Assembly: GCA_017427405.1 (NCBI GenBank)
Contig: JAFRSV010000002.1
Location: forward strand, 82,573 to 146,572
DNA length: 64,000 nt
Reading direction: 5' to 3'
Origin: Alphaproteobacteria bacterium
Lineage (GTDB): Bacteria; Pseudomonadota; Alphaproteobacteria; Rs-D84
Shown: positions 48,046 to 56,304 of the stretch, piece by piece
How the letters are laid out: each line of letters opens with the position of its first letter
How positions within the stretch are numbered: the first letter of the stretch is position 1
Notes under the pieces: model-generated
Seen by the model: only the letters and a program-made list of their open reading frames with translations
Databases searched by the model: none
Told to the model about the DNA's origin: nothing
Made by a program: the position numbers and the translations under genes

Positions 48046-48208
48046 TATAAATTGATAAAATCTGTAAATGATTGGCTTAATATTGAGTAATAGCGCCGTT
48101 TTTTATTTTGCCGGTAACACACACAATACGTTTTTATTAATTCTCTGGAATGCGCACGAGATCTTGATAAATAAGAAATGGCCCGCCTACGCCGTTTTGT
48201 TAAAATTC

Positions 48209-48428
48209 GGGGCGCACAGGATTCGCTCGGTCGGCTTTGCCGACACTGCGCGCAACCCGTGACGATTTGGCCGCGCTATGCTTGCCAAATCTACTTGGTT
48301 TCGAACCCGCAACAAAGTTGCGGACGGTGACCCGTGGCCCCAGAACCAATATTAAAACGCCCGAATGGGCGTTTGAATATTGGTTGGGGCGCACGGATTA
48401 CAGACATTGTCGAAAATCCGCCTTTTTT
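48209..48428. repeat. Structured intergenic region with tRNA-3'-end-like sequences
   Basis: The gap 48046-48616 holds no supported gene. On the minus strand, GCGGGTTCGA (48310-48301) and ATCCTGTGCGCCCC (48222-48209) would form a T-arm and acceptor end if the 78 bp between (48223-48300) were removed. A second end, ATCCGTGCGCCCCAACCA, lies at 48396-48379. A long hairpin spans 48337-48390 (arms of about 24-26 nt, tip GAAT). Perfect short hairpins are at GTCGGC/GCCGAC and CCGCAAC/GTTGCGG. A terminator-like GGATT/AATCC with T6 ends at 48428 on the plus strand. Confidence 0.55.
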
Positions 48429-48616
48429 AGCCCTTTTTCTGTCTTTTTTGACATAAAAACACTAAATTGCCTGACACTTTGCTTGGCACTTTTGTAATTT
48501 ACTGTGTTTTCGGTCAAAAGCAAACAAAAAAGTAATAATTATTCAATTCCGTGGCATAATCTATTTACAATCAATCATAATTTGTTTATAGTTATATTGA
48601 ATGTGAAAGGAAATGT

Positions 48617-49693
48617 ATGAAAAAAATATCCACATATAACGCAGAAGCTTTAAATGGTGTTTTAAGGTTGGCTGAATTGTTTTGTGGCCCTGGTGGTATT
48701 GGATTGGGGGCAAAACTTGCTAACGTGGACGGTTTAAAGATTAAACATGTCTGGGCTACGGATTACGATAAAGATACATGTGAAACATATAAAAGGAATT
48801 TGAACCCAGAAGCAATAATTTGTGAAGATATTCGCAAAATGGATTTTGCAAAAATTCATTCAAAATATGGCGAGATAGATTGTTTGACTTTTGGTTTCCC
48901 TTGCAATGATTTTAGCACGGTTGGCGAACAGAAAGGATTGCACGGGGTTTTTGGTGCTTTGTATCAATATTGTGTAAAAGCATTGGAAGAATTTAAACCG
49001 AAATTTTTTATAGCAGAAAACGTGAGTGGTTTGCGTAATGCTAATGATGGAGAAGCTTTTAATAAGATTTTGGAAGCTTTTAAAAATTGTGGATACAACA
49101 TATACCCCAATTTATATCATTTTGAAGAATATGGTGTTCCACAAAAAAGACATAGAGTCATTATTGTTGGTATACGCAATGATATAAATTTAAAGTTTAA
49201 AATACCGTCTACGAAACCATATAAAAAAGTGGATAATTCTGTAAGAACTGCTTTGAAAGACATTCCAGAAAAAGCACCAAACAATGAATTAACTGCTCAA
49301 TCTGCAATGGTTGTAGAAAGATTGAAATATATAAAGGAAGGTGAAAATGCTTTCACCGCAAAGTTGCCACCACACCTTCAATTAAATGTAAAAGGTGCAA
49401 AAATAAGTCAAATTTATAAACGGTTAAAAGCAGATGAACCTTCTTATACGATTACTGGTAGTGGTGGCGGTGGCACACATGTATATCATTATAAAGAAAA
49501 TCGTGCTTTAACAAACCGTGAACGTGCAAGGATTCAAACCTTTACGGATGATTTTGTGTTTATAGGGTCGAAAGAAAGTGTTCGTAAACAGATAGGTATG
49601 GCGGTTCCACCAAGAGGTATGAAAATAATATTTGAAGCACTGTTAAATACAATTCTTGGTAATGATTATGAAACAATGGAAGCAAAAGTGTAA
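48617..49693 (+). CDS. DNA cytosine-5 methyltransferase
   Basis: 358 residues with the C5 methyltransferase motifs in order. Motif I is LFCGPGGIGLG (AdoMet). Motif IV is FPCNDFS (catalytic Cys in PC). Motif VI is ENVSGL and motif VIII is VPQKRHRVIIVG. A target-recognition region with SYTITGSGGGGTHVY and motif X (RKQIGMAVPP) follow. The stop lies 3 bp before a restriction nuclease gene, so it protects the host DNA in a type II system. AAAGGAAATGT precedes the ATG. Confidence 0.94.
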   Translation: MKKISTYNAEALNGVLRLAELFCGPGGIGLGAKLANVDGLKIKHVWATDYDKDTCETYKRNLNPEAIICEDIRKMDFAKIHSKYGEIDCLTFGFPCNDFSTVGEQKGLHGVFGALYQYCVKALEEFKPKFFIAENVSGLRNANDGEAFNKILEAFKNCGYNIYPNLYHFEEYGVPQKRHRVIIVGIRNDINLKFKIPSTKPYKKVDNSVRTALKDIPEKAPNNELTAQSAMVVERLKYIKEGENAFTAKLPPHLQLNVKGAKISQIYKRLKADEPSYTITGSGGGGTHVYHYKENRALTNRERARIQTFTDDFVFIGSKESVRKQIGMAVPPRGMKIIFEALLNTILGNDYETMEAKV

Positions 49694-49696
49694 AAG

Positions 49697-50686
49697 ATGT
49701 CCGATATCATATTAAAAAACGATTTGTTTGAAAAAATACTGTTAGAACCAGCCAGGGAGTGTGATGAGTTGCGGATTGTGTCCGGTTTTTCAACACCTGC
49801 TATGGTAGTGCATAATTTAACCGAAGTAGAAGAGCAATTTGCAAAACCAGATTTAAAAATACAGTTAATTATAGGTATGACCCCCACAATTTCCGGTATT
49901 TCTAAAACGCATCATAAAAACTTTACTAAACTTGTTGCCAATCGTCCAAACTTTGTGTGTTCATATATAAAATCAGATGCCAGTCCGATACATACAAAGC
50001 TTTATACGTGGCTAAGAAATGGTGTTCCACAAAAAGCATTTCTTGCTTCTGCAAATTATACGATAAACGCATTTAAAAAAGAACAGGATGAAATAGCAAC
50101 GGAGTGCGACCCTGTTCAAGCTTTGGAATATTTTAATTCCAAAGTTCCGCTGTCTTTATATTGCACTTGTGATGAAGCAGAGGAAATGGTTAGAGAAGAT
50201 GTTTTACGGCAACGTGTTGCAAGAACGAGAGAAAATTCCGATGAAGAACAACAGGTGCTTGTTGAAAATTCAGGCGTGGAAGGGCAAGACACTGTGTCTT
50301 TACCATTATTTGTAGTTAGAGAAAATAGAATTCATACTCATTCTGGTTTGAATTGGGGGCAAAGAGACCGTAGAAATCCGAATCAGGCCTATATACCAAT
50401 ACCGGCAAAAATAGGTAGAAGTGGTTTTTTCCCGCCACGTGGACAGCCTTTTGCTGTATTGACTTCAGACGGATTCCCGTTTGTATGTGTTGTAGCACAG
50501 GGCGGGGATAAAGCTATACATACAACAAACAATAATAGTGAATTTGGTGAATATTTTAGACGTAGATTAGGTGTGCCGTTGGGTGCTCCTATAACTTTGG
50601 ACGATTTAGACCGATTTGGGAATAGATACGTTAAATTCACAAAAATTAACGAAGAAGAATATTATATGGAATTCAATCCAAATTAG
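49697..50686 (+). CDS. NgoFVII-type restriction endonuclease (PLD fold)
   Basis: 329 residues. The N-terminal half is a phospholipase D-type nuclease: ELRIVSGFSTPAMV, then IHTKLYTWLR with the H-x-K dyad and FLASANYTINAF. The C-terminal half is probably DNA binding. This is the layout of the NgoFVII family (phospholipase D endonucleases paired with C5 methyltransferases). Recognition sequence cannot be read from the protein. It overlaps nothing and is likely co-expressed with the methyltransferase. Confidence 0.82.
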   Translation: MSDIILKNDLFEKILLEPARECDELRIVSGFSTPAMVVHNLTEVEEQFAKPDLKIQLIIGMTPTISGISKTHHKNFTKLVANRPNFVCSYIKSDASPIHTKLYTWLRNGVPQKAFLASANYTINAFKKEQDEIATECDPVQALEYFNSKVPLSLYCTCDEAEEMVREDVLRQRVARTRENSDEEQQVLVENSGVEGQDTVSLPLFVVRENRIHTHSGLNWGQRDRRNPNQAYIPIPAKIGRSGFFPPRGQPFAVLTSDGFPFVCVVAQGGDKAIHTTNNNSEFGEYFRRRLGVPLGAPITLDDLDRFGNRYVKFTKINEEEYYMEFNPN

Positions 50687-50743
50687 AAAGCATGGTTTCT
50701 GTGTGGTCAACGTAGCGATTATCGGTATAAACTATAAATAACT

Positions 50744-51343
50744 TTACCAACCCATACGATTTATGAATCTTGATACGGTTGTTTGTTTTACCTGCATTAT
50801 TTTTGCAATTCGGTATCTGGTTAAACCCATATCCAATAATTCTTTAACTTTTTTAGTGTTTTTAGACAATTTTAATTTCCTTGATTGTGCCGAAAATGGA
50901 CGACCTAAGCGTTTGCCTTTTGATTTGACGTTTTCTAATGAAGCCTTGGTGCGTTGTGATATTAAATTACGTTCAATTTCGGCGGATAAACCGAAAGCAA
51001 ATGCCATAACTTTGGATTGGATGTCGTTTCCCAATCTGTAATTTTCTTTGATGGTCCAAACCTGACAATTTTTATTTAAACAATTTTCTAAAATACGCAT
51101 AACTTCCAATAATGAACGACCCAATCTTGATATTTCGGCAGCAATTAAGATGTCGTTTGGTTGTAATTCATCTAATAACTGCCCCAACTGTCGTTTATTT
51201 AACGCTTTACGCGAAGAGATAGTTTCTTCGACCCATCTGTCCACTACGATATTGTTCAAATGCGCAAATTGTTCGATTTCAAAATGCTGATGTTCACAAG
51301 TTTGTTTGTTTGATGATACACGTATATAGCCAATAACCGCCAT
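50744..51343 (-). CDS. Serine DNA invertase (Mpi/Pin/Hin family), copy 2
   Basis: 199 residues, differing from the copy at 574-1173 at 17 positions. Catalytic Ser10, AEISRLGRS and the C-terminal helix-turn-helix are all kept. Most differences lie in two short patches (about 28-60 and 137-140). AAAGGGACAAAAA precedes the ATG. The start faces the invertible segment 51385-51528, as in copy 1. It probably inverts this segment and may act on copy 1 as well. Confidence 0.93.
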   Translation of the reverse strand: MAVIGYIRVSSNKQTCEHQHFEIEQFAHLNNIVVDRWVEETISSRKALNKRQLGQLLDELQPNDILIAAEISRLGRSLLEVMRILENCLNKNCQVWTIKENYRLGNDIQSKVMAFAFGLSAEIERNLISQRTKASLENVKSKGKRLGRPFSAQSRKLKLSKNTKKVKELLDMGLTRYRIAKIMQVKQTTVSRFINRMGW

Positions 51344-51384
51344 TTTTTGTCCCTTTGGTTGATAAATTTAGTCCCTTTTAATAG

Positions 51385-51543
51385 AACGATTGTGTACTAA
51401 ATGTCGATATTTCGGTTTTTTACGTATTAAAAAATCTTGTATACGCTGTGTTTCTAACCTTTTTTCGTGCTTTAGTATTTTTTTTATAACTAATTCAAAT
51501 TGGGAAAAAATAGATTGAAAAAATCGTTGGTTTATGAAATAAT
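51385..51543 (+). promoter_or_regulatory. Invertible promoter segment, copy 2 (ON orientation)
   Basis: Inverted cores AACGAT (51385-51390) and ATCGTT (51523-51528) bound a 144 bp segment. Inside its right end is TTGAAA (51515-51520); outside is AATAAT (51538-51543), exactly 17 bp away, one mismatch from TATAAT. The promoter therefore reads into the exoprotein operon. The core, the flank GGTTT and the 17 bp spacing are as in copy 1, but the inner block lies in the reverse direction relative to the invertase. On the invertase side the six bases 17 bp from the segment's other end are no -10. The predicted start of transcription is about the A of the ATG at 51550. Confidence 0.75.
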
Positions 51544-51549
51544 ATTGCT

Positions 51550-52515
51550 ATGATTATATTAGGCGGGAAGTATAAGCTTTTTGTAATATGTTCAATATGT
51601 TTTTGGTCTGTGATAGCCAAAGCAGATATTTTACCGTTGAATGATGCATTACGAGCCACGTACACAGCATGCGTTGGAATCGATGACAGTTTGGCTGATT
51701 TGAAAAAGATGGCGGGTATAAATACTGCGATAACCGGTGTTGGAACTGGACTTGGCGTTGGTGCAACCGTGGTTGGAATTGTAAAAGAACAGAAAGACCA
51801 AGCGGCAGATACACTGAAAATGGAAAAACTTCGTGCTATTGAAGAACGACGAATACAAAACGAAACACCGCCGACGTCAAATGAAGACCTTGATGCTGTT
51901 TCACGAGAATTTGATAATTTATGGGGACAAAACACCGAAGATAAGAATAAAGATTCCGAAATCGATAAATTGGACCGTCAATCAAAATCACTTGGTCATT
52001 GGCGCACAGGTTTACTTGCCGGAAATACCGCAACCAATGTAGCCGGTGCAATTATTGCGGGTAAAAATACAACCGATGGCGACCTGCAAAATCAGATTGA
52101 TAATTGCAAAACGGCAATAGGTGAACTTCGTCGTGCAAGGGCACAGGCACGAATAGATGGTGTTGATGTGAGTGAAGCAAATGCGATTGTTTCGGCATGT
52201 GAAGGTTTTGAAACTGTTGATATTTCCAAGATAAATACTCGTGCCAAAGGTGCAATGATTTCAGGAATTGTTGGGGCCACGACCGGACTTACCGGAACGA
52301 TAACCAGTGCTGTTGCGAACAGTGATTCGGTCAGAAACCAAGGTGAAGGCGGAACAAGAACGGATAAAGAAAAGAACCTGAATACTGCATCTAATGTTTT
52401 GGCGGGTGCATCCACAGTGGCTTCTGCAACAGCAACGGTATTTAATGCAACACAGATAAAGGCAATCAAAGATGTGGCAAATATTGCTGCGAAATGTACG
52501 GAGGCATTAAAATGA
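51550..52515 (+). CDS. Exported protein with glycine-rich hydrophobic segments
   Basis: 321 residues. Signal peptide KYKLFVICSICFWSVIAKA. The mature part alternates helical coiled-coil regions with four Gly/Ala/Thr-rich hydrophobic stretches (ITGVGTGLGVGATVVGIV; LLAGNTATNVAGAIIAG; ISGIVGATTGLTGTITSAVA; NVLAGASTVASATATVF), which could insert in a membrane or self-associate. No Shine-Dalgarno precedes ATG 51550, and the predicted transcription start coincides with it, so translation may be leaderless. First gene of the phase-variable operon; it overlaps the next by 4 bp. Confidence 0.75.
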   Translation: MIILGGKYKLFVICSICFWSVIAKADILPLNDALRATYTACVGIDDSLADLKKMAGINTAITGVGTGLGVGATVVGIVKEQKDQAADTLKMEKLRAIEERRIQNETPPTSNEDLDAVSREFDNLWGQNTEDKNKDSEIDKLDRQSKSLGHWRTGLLAGNTATNVAGAIIAGKNTTDGDLQNQIDNCKTAIGELRRARAQARIDGVDVSEANAIVSACEGFETVDISKINTRAKGAMISGIVGATTGLTGTITSAVANSDSVRNQGEGGTRTDKEKNLNTASNVLAGASTVASATATVFNATQIKAIKDVANIAAKCTEALK

Positions 52516-55500
52516 AACGAATTTTAATTGCACTCTTTACAGTATTTGCATGTTGTAAAACATTTGCCGAACCAAGTGGTGGATTTATTCCACAATTACC
52601 ACCTACATATTCTCCACCGGAAGTTGTTGAATACGCCATAGAAAAATATGTGGTTGCGCCATATGACCCAAATGCGGTCAAAGCCGCATATGAAAAGTAT
52701 ATGAATCAAGATGATGGCACAATCATAATGGAAAATCTGCAGCAAAAGGTTTGTCCCGCTGGTGGTATGGATTTTGCAAGGTGTAAAGAATTCACCAATG
52801 CATTGATGATACCATATTATGACGTGTGTGATAGTGGCAAAGGGAAATCAGGTGGCAACGAACATTGTGAAAAAAACTTTTTTTATTATGCGGCACCAAA
52901 GAATCTGAGTTTTGGAAACGGAACATATGTAAGAACCAAAGAAGCAATTGGTCTTGCTCAAGAATACGCTTTGGTCAAAGATAAACAAAAGGTTGTTTGT
53001 GTATCCACCAAGGGAAATTCTAAAAAAAACGATACGATTTGGTGCACCAGTATTGATAAAAAACATTTTTACGAATTCAAATTTAACAATATCAAAGAAA
53101 CCAAGGATGACTATATAAAACAATCGTTGCTTAGTGCAATATGTAAATTACATAACACAAAATATACCGCAAGTGCCACTGGTGCCGCAACATCAATTGG
53201 TGGAACTGCCCCTGGTTATTCTTGGCCGGATTCATGTGAAACTGCAGACAAATTAATATGTGCAAATATAAATCAATCACTGGGGCGCTTTTCATACAAG
53301 GCAACGATTGGAACAAGTGATGTTCCACCAATTGGTAAACATTCAACATGTGTAATTGAAAAAGTTGTGAATGATATATCAAACCTGCGTACCACATATG
53401 GTATTGACCCAACGGTTTTTAAAACCGTTCAGGCATTGGTAGGTGAAGATATAGATAAGAAAATCAAACAATATGTTAAACAAGAATTACAAAAACAAAA
53501 AATAACATTTGATGAAAAATCATTCCATTGTGCCGATTCCACAAATGTTTTGAACGGCGGTGATGTTTTGACATGCTATGTAAATAATAAACCGATTGAT
53601 TTCTTGTTCAAAGATTTGTCTGAATGGAACGGTGTAAACAAACGTGGTGGTGCCCAGGCAATGGATTGCATTGTATCTGGTGGAACATACACTGGCAAAC
53701 GTTGCACAAATTTAAATCAAAAACAGTGTGAAATGTTGCGGAGCGCCAATTTAAAAAGTTGTCCAAGTTGTAATATGGTTCGTTGGGATGCAAAGAATAA
53801 AGTTTGCACATTACCCAGCAGTGCCGCAGCAACAAATCTGCAGAAAGATATGAAAGTTGTCGCAATTGTTGGTGGTGCGGTTGTGGGTGCTGCTATTACT
53901 ATCGCAACCGCTGGAACCGCAGGATTGACCGCGGGTGGTTACGTTATACTTGGTGTTGAAACAACCGGTGCAGGTATTGAATGGTGGGCACAGTCAAAGA
54001 TTGATAAATTGTCTGACGAATTTTTCTTGAAAGCGAATAATTGTAATAATGAAAATTGTGCAGCACAATTGATAGAACAATACTTAACCGACCTTGCGGC
54101 AATTGACCGTGATTTAACAGATACCGAAGCCGATGCGGTTGATAAAGAAATGGCGCGTTTGGTTGAATTAATACCAACAAATTCGAATTTATGGATTGAT
54201 AAATTAAGAAATGAAGATGGCACATCATTTTTAGAAAAAGCCGATAATGGTCATTGGACCGCGGCGCAAGTATGGCGTGCAGTCGGTATAGGTATGCAAT
54301 TCGCAGGGGTAGCATCGTCAATTACAGGGTGGATTATAAAAAAGACAAAGTATTTGGAAAAAACATTGGATAGAACATCAAGAATATTATTAAACAATGC
54401 AAGAATAGCCGAAAAGAACATTGTTAAAGTAGATAAATTAGATGATATTGAAAAAGAGTGGTTTAAGCTGTGGCAAGAATATGCGCCAAAGAACCAAACA
54501 CTTGAACAATTCAAAGCCATGACAAACGGTAACTTAGATGAGATGAAAGAAATGGCCACCGGATGGCGCGGTGCTCGTAGTTCTCGTCAGGTTGTTAGAC
54601 CTGAAGTTACACAGCAAATTCAAGATTTAAAATACAAGGAACTGGACCAAATACTGGAAGTAAATACTTTGCAATCCAAATATGGAGTTTTAGATTTGCC
54701 CTCGGATCCAGATGAATTGACCAAATTATATAAACAGCATCCTGACTTAAAAAATGCGAAAGACGCATTAGCACACACACGGAGTCAAATAAATGACTTA
54801 GAAATAGATTTGCTTGATACACCATATTCAACATATGATCCTGAATTTACCCGTATATCCAAACAATACCAGCAAAAAATCGCTGATGTTGATATTGAAA
54901 AAAAGAAAGCATGGCAAGAGTACCAAAAACTGCACCCATCTGCAACGATGGATGACTTTAACAAAACAGATGCATACAAACAATTTGCAGAACAAGAACA
55001 AGCCATCAGACGAGATTATCAGTTTGAGGTTGCAGAAAAATTTCCACTTGAAAATCTTGGAAACGTTGTAAATGAACGTGCTGACGATTTTGCTGAAATC
55101 ATAGCAAATAATCCAGAAATAAAAGCGAAACTGGATCCAGATAATTGGCAAAAACTTGTTGAGGCAGAAAATGGGCAAGCAGATGCTTTAATAGAAAAAC
55201 TTGCTGAAGATCCAACAATAAAATCTAAATTGAGTCCCGACTGGCAAAAACTTGACCCGGATCAACGTAGACGAGAAATGGCAGAGTTGATAAAAACAGA
55301 TTCTGATGTACAATGGATTGTAGATTCCATTTATCCAGAGTTGAGGTCTACAAAAACAGAACGTACCGCTATTGTGCAACAAATTGTGGATAAATATTCA
55401 CAAAAAACATCAACTCAAGCCCCTGATATTTCTAGTGATTACTTAACAACAGCAGGGGGATATTATACGCCAGGCACAAATAATATTGCCTTGAATCCAT

Positions 55501-55928
55501 ATGCACAATTTAAAACTTCTGATGGTATGGTTGAAACCATGGCTCACGAACACGGACATTTTATCGATTATACACAACCAAATGAAGGGGCGATGGGTGA
55601 ACAATTTTCACACTATGCAAAATCACTGTATTCTAGTCGGCCAGAAGATGGGTATCGTATTTCTTTGACAGAACAAAGTTCGTTTAAAATAGGTCCAAAT
55701 GTTTCACATGAGGCAACAGGCACAACCCATTATAGCCATGGTAAAGAATACGATTTAGAACGTGCGAAAGAATCGGAAAGGATTTTGCAAGAAAACAATA
55801 AATATGATAAAGAAGTCTTTGACGAAATAGTTGAAGCACATAGTTCAGAGGCAGCATTGGGTGCCACAGGAATAGGAGTAACAGTTGGTACAACAAAATC
55901 AATAATTCAAAAAAAGGAAAAGAAATGA
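52512..55928 (+). CDS. Large exported protein with C-terminal HExxH metallopeptidase motif
   Basis: 1138 residues from ATG 52512 (GGAGG upstream). A signal peptide (KRILIALFTVFACCKTFA) is followed by a cysteine-rich N-terminal third with many paired cysteines (CPSC, CENKFF-like). A hydrophobic hairpin (about 450-490, VVAIVGGAVVGAAITIA...), a long coiled-coil/helical region and a C-terminal domain come next. That domain carries ETMAHEHGHFIDY; HEHGH at 1012-1016 is an HExxH zinc site. A possible third ligand is in EIVEAHSSEAA. The layout (export signal, membrane hairpin, long stalk, C-terminal enzyme) is like a contact or secreted toxin, but this is inference. The 4 bp overlap with both neighbours couples the three genes. 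Confidence 0.75.
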   Translation: MKRILIALFTVFACCKTFAEPSGGFIPQLPPTYSPPEVVEYAIEKYVVAPYDPNAVKAAYEKYMNQDDGTIIMENLQQKVCPAGGMDFARCKEFTNALMIPYYDVCDSGKGKSGGNEHCEKNFFYYAAPKNLSFGNGTYVRTKEAIGLAQEYALVKDKQKVVCVSTKGNSKKNDTIWCTSIDKKHFYEFKFNNIKETKDDYIKQSLLSAICKLHNTKYTASATGAATSIGGTAPGYSWPDSCETADKLICANINQSLGRFSYKATIGTSDVPPIGKHSTCVIEKVVNDISNLRTTYGIDPTVFKTVQALVGEDIDKKIKQYVKQELQKQKITFDEKSFHCADSTNVLNGGDVLTCYVNNKPIDFLFKDLSEWNGVNKRGGAQAMDCIVSGGTYTGKRCTNLNQKQCEMLRSANLKSCPSCNMVRWDAKNKVCTLPSSAAATNLQKDMKVVAIVGGAVVGAAITIATAGTAGLTAGGYVILGVETTGAGIEWWAQSKIDKLSDEFFLKANNCNNENCAAQLIEQYLTDLAAIDRDLTDTEADAVDKEMARLVELIPTNSNLWIDKLRNEDGTSFLEKADNGHWTAAQVWRAVGIGMQFAGVASSITGWIIKKTKYLEKTLDRTSRILLNNARIAEKNIVKVDKLDDIEKEWFKLWQEYAPKNQTLEQFKAMTNGNLDEMKEMATGWRGARSSRQVVRPEVTQQIQDLKYKELDQILEVNTLQSKYGVLDLPSDPDELTKLYKQHPDLKNAKDALAHTRSQINDLEIDLLDTPYSTYDPEFTRISKQYQQKIADVDIEKKKAWQEYQKLHPSATMDDFNKTDAYKQFAEQEQAIRRDYQFEVAEKFPLENLGNVVNERADDFAEIIANNPEIKAKLDPDNWQKLVEAENGQADALIEKLAEDPTIKSKLSPDWQKLDPDQRRREMAELIKTDSDVQWIVDSIYPELRSTKTERTAIVQQIVDKYSQKTSTQAPDISSDYLTTAGGYYTPGTNNIALNPYAQFKTSDGMVETMAHEHGHFIDYTQPNEGAMGEQFSHYAKSLYSSRPEDGYRISLTEQSSFKIGPNVSHEATGTTHYSHGKEYDLERAKESERILQENNKYDKEVFDEIVEAHSSEAALGATGIGVTVGTTKSIIQKKEKK

Positions 55929-56233
55929 TTATACAAGATACACGCAAATATCGTGAATACATAAAAGAAACAGAAGACAAAGTGAATAAGCTGTATAATA
56001 ATGCTATTGCTAATGTTATACCGGAAACATGCAAGAAAAACATAGAAAGCATCCGTAGCAAAATATTCGGAGAACTCGTCGTTATAAATGGAAAATTAGC
56101 AGACAACTATCTTATTACGCCATCAGATTGGGAACAACACACAAAACGAATAGATGGTTTATGCAAAGATTTATCCGATAAAGTGAACGAGGCAATCGCA
56201 TATTCATCACGCACGCAAGTAAATATACGTTAA
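55925..56233 (+). CDS. Small helical protein after the metallopeptidase
   Basis: 102 residues, helical, charged, no signal peptide. AAAAAGGAAAAG precedes the ATG, and the start overlaps the upstream stop by 4 bp. Position and size would fit a cytoplasmic immunity or chaperone protein for the large exoprotein, but nothing in the sequence shows this directly. Confidence 0.6.
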   Translation: MIIQDTRKYREYIKETEDKVNKLYNNAIANVIPETCKKNIESIRSKIFGELVVINGKLADNYLITPSDWEQHTKRIDGLCKDLSDKVNEAIAYSSRTQVNIR

Positions 56234-56304
56234 AACCGTCTTAATACCTTTACAGTTTTATATAAAAATATGGTATAATATACCTTGTTATAAAAGGTAC
56301 TAAA

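Noticed and set aside
48209-48428. Circularly permuted tmRNA gene (T-arm and CCA end before a GGGGC strand)
   Set aside because: The order of acceptor strands fits loosely, but there is no tag reading frame, the T-arm is broken and the rest does not match tmRNA domains.
48617-50686. Phase-variable restriction system controlled by the neighbouring invertase
   Set aside because: The inverted cores lie on the far side of the invertase gene, and no inverted repeats flank or enter the methyltransferase or nuclease genes.
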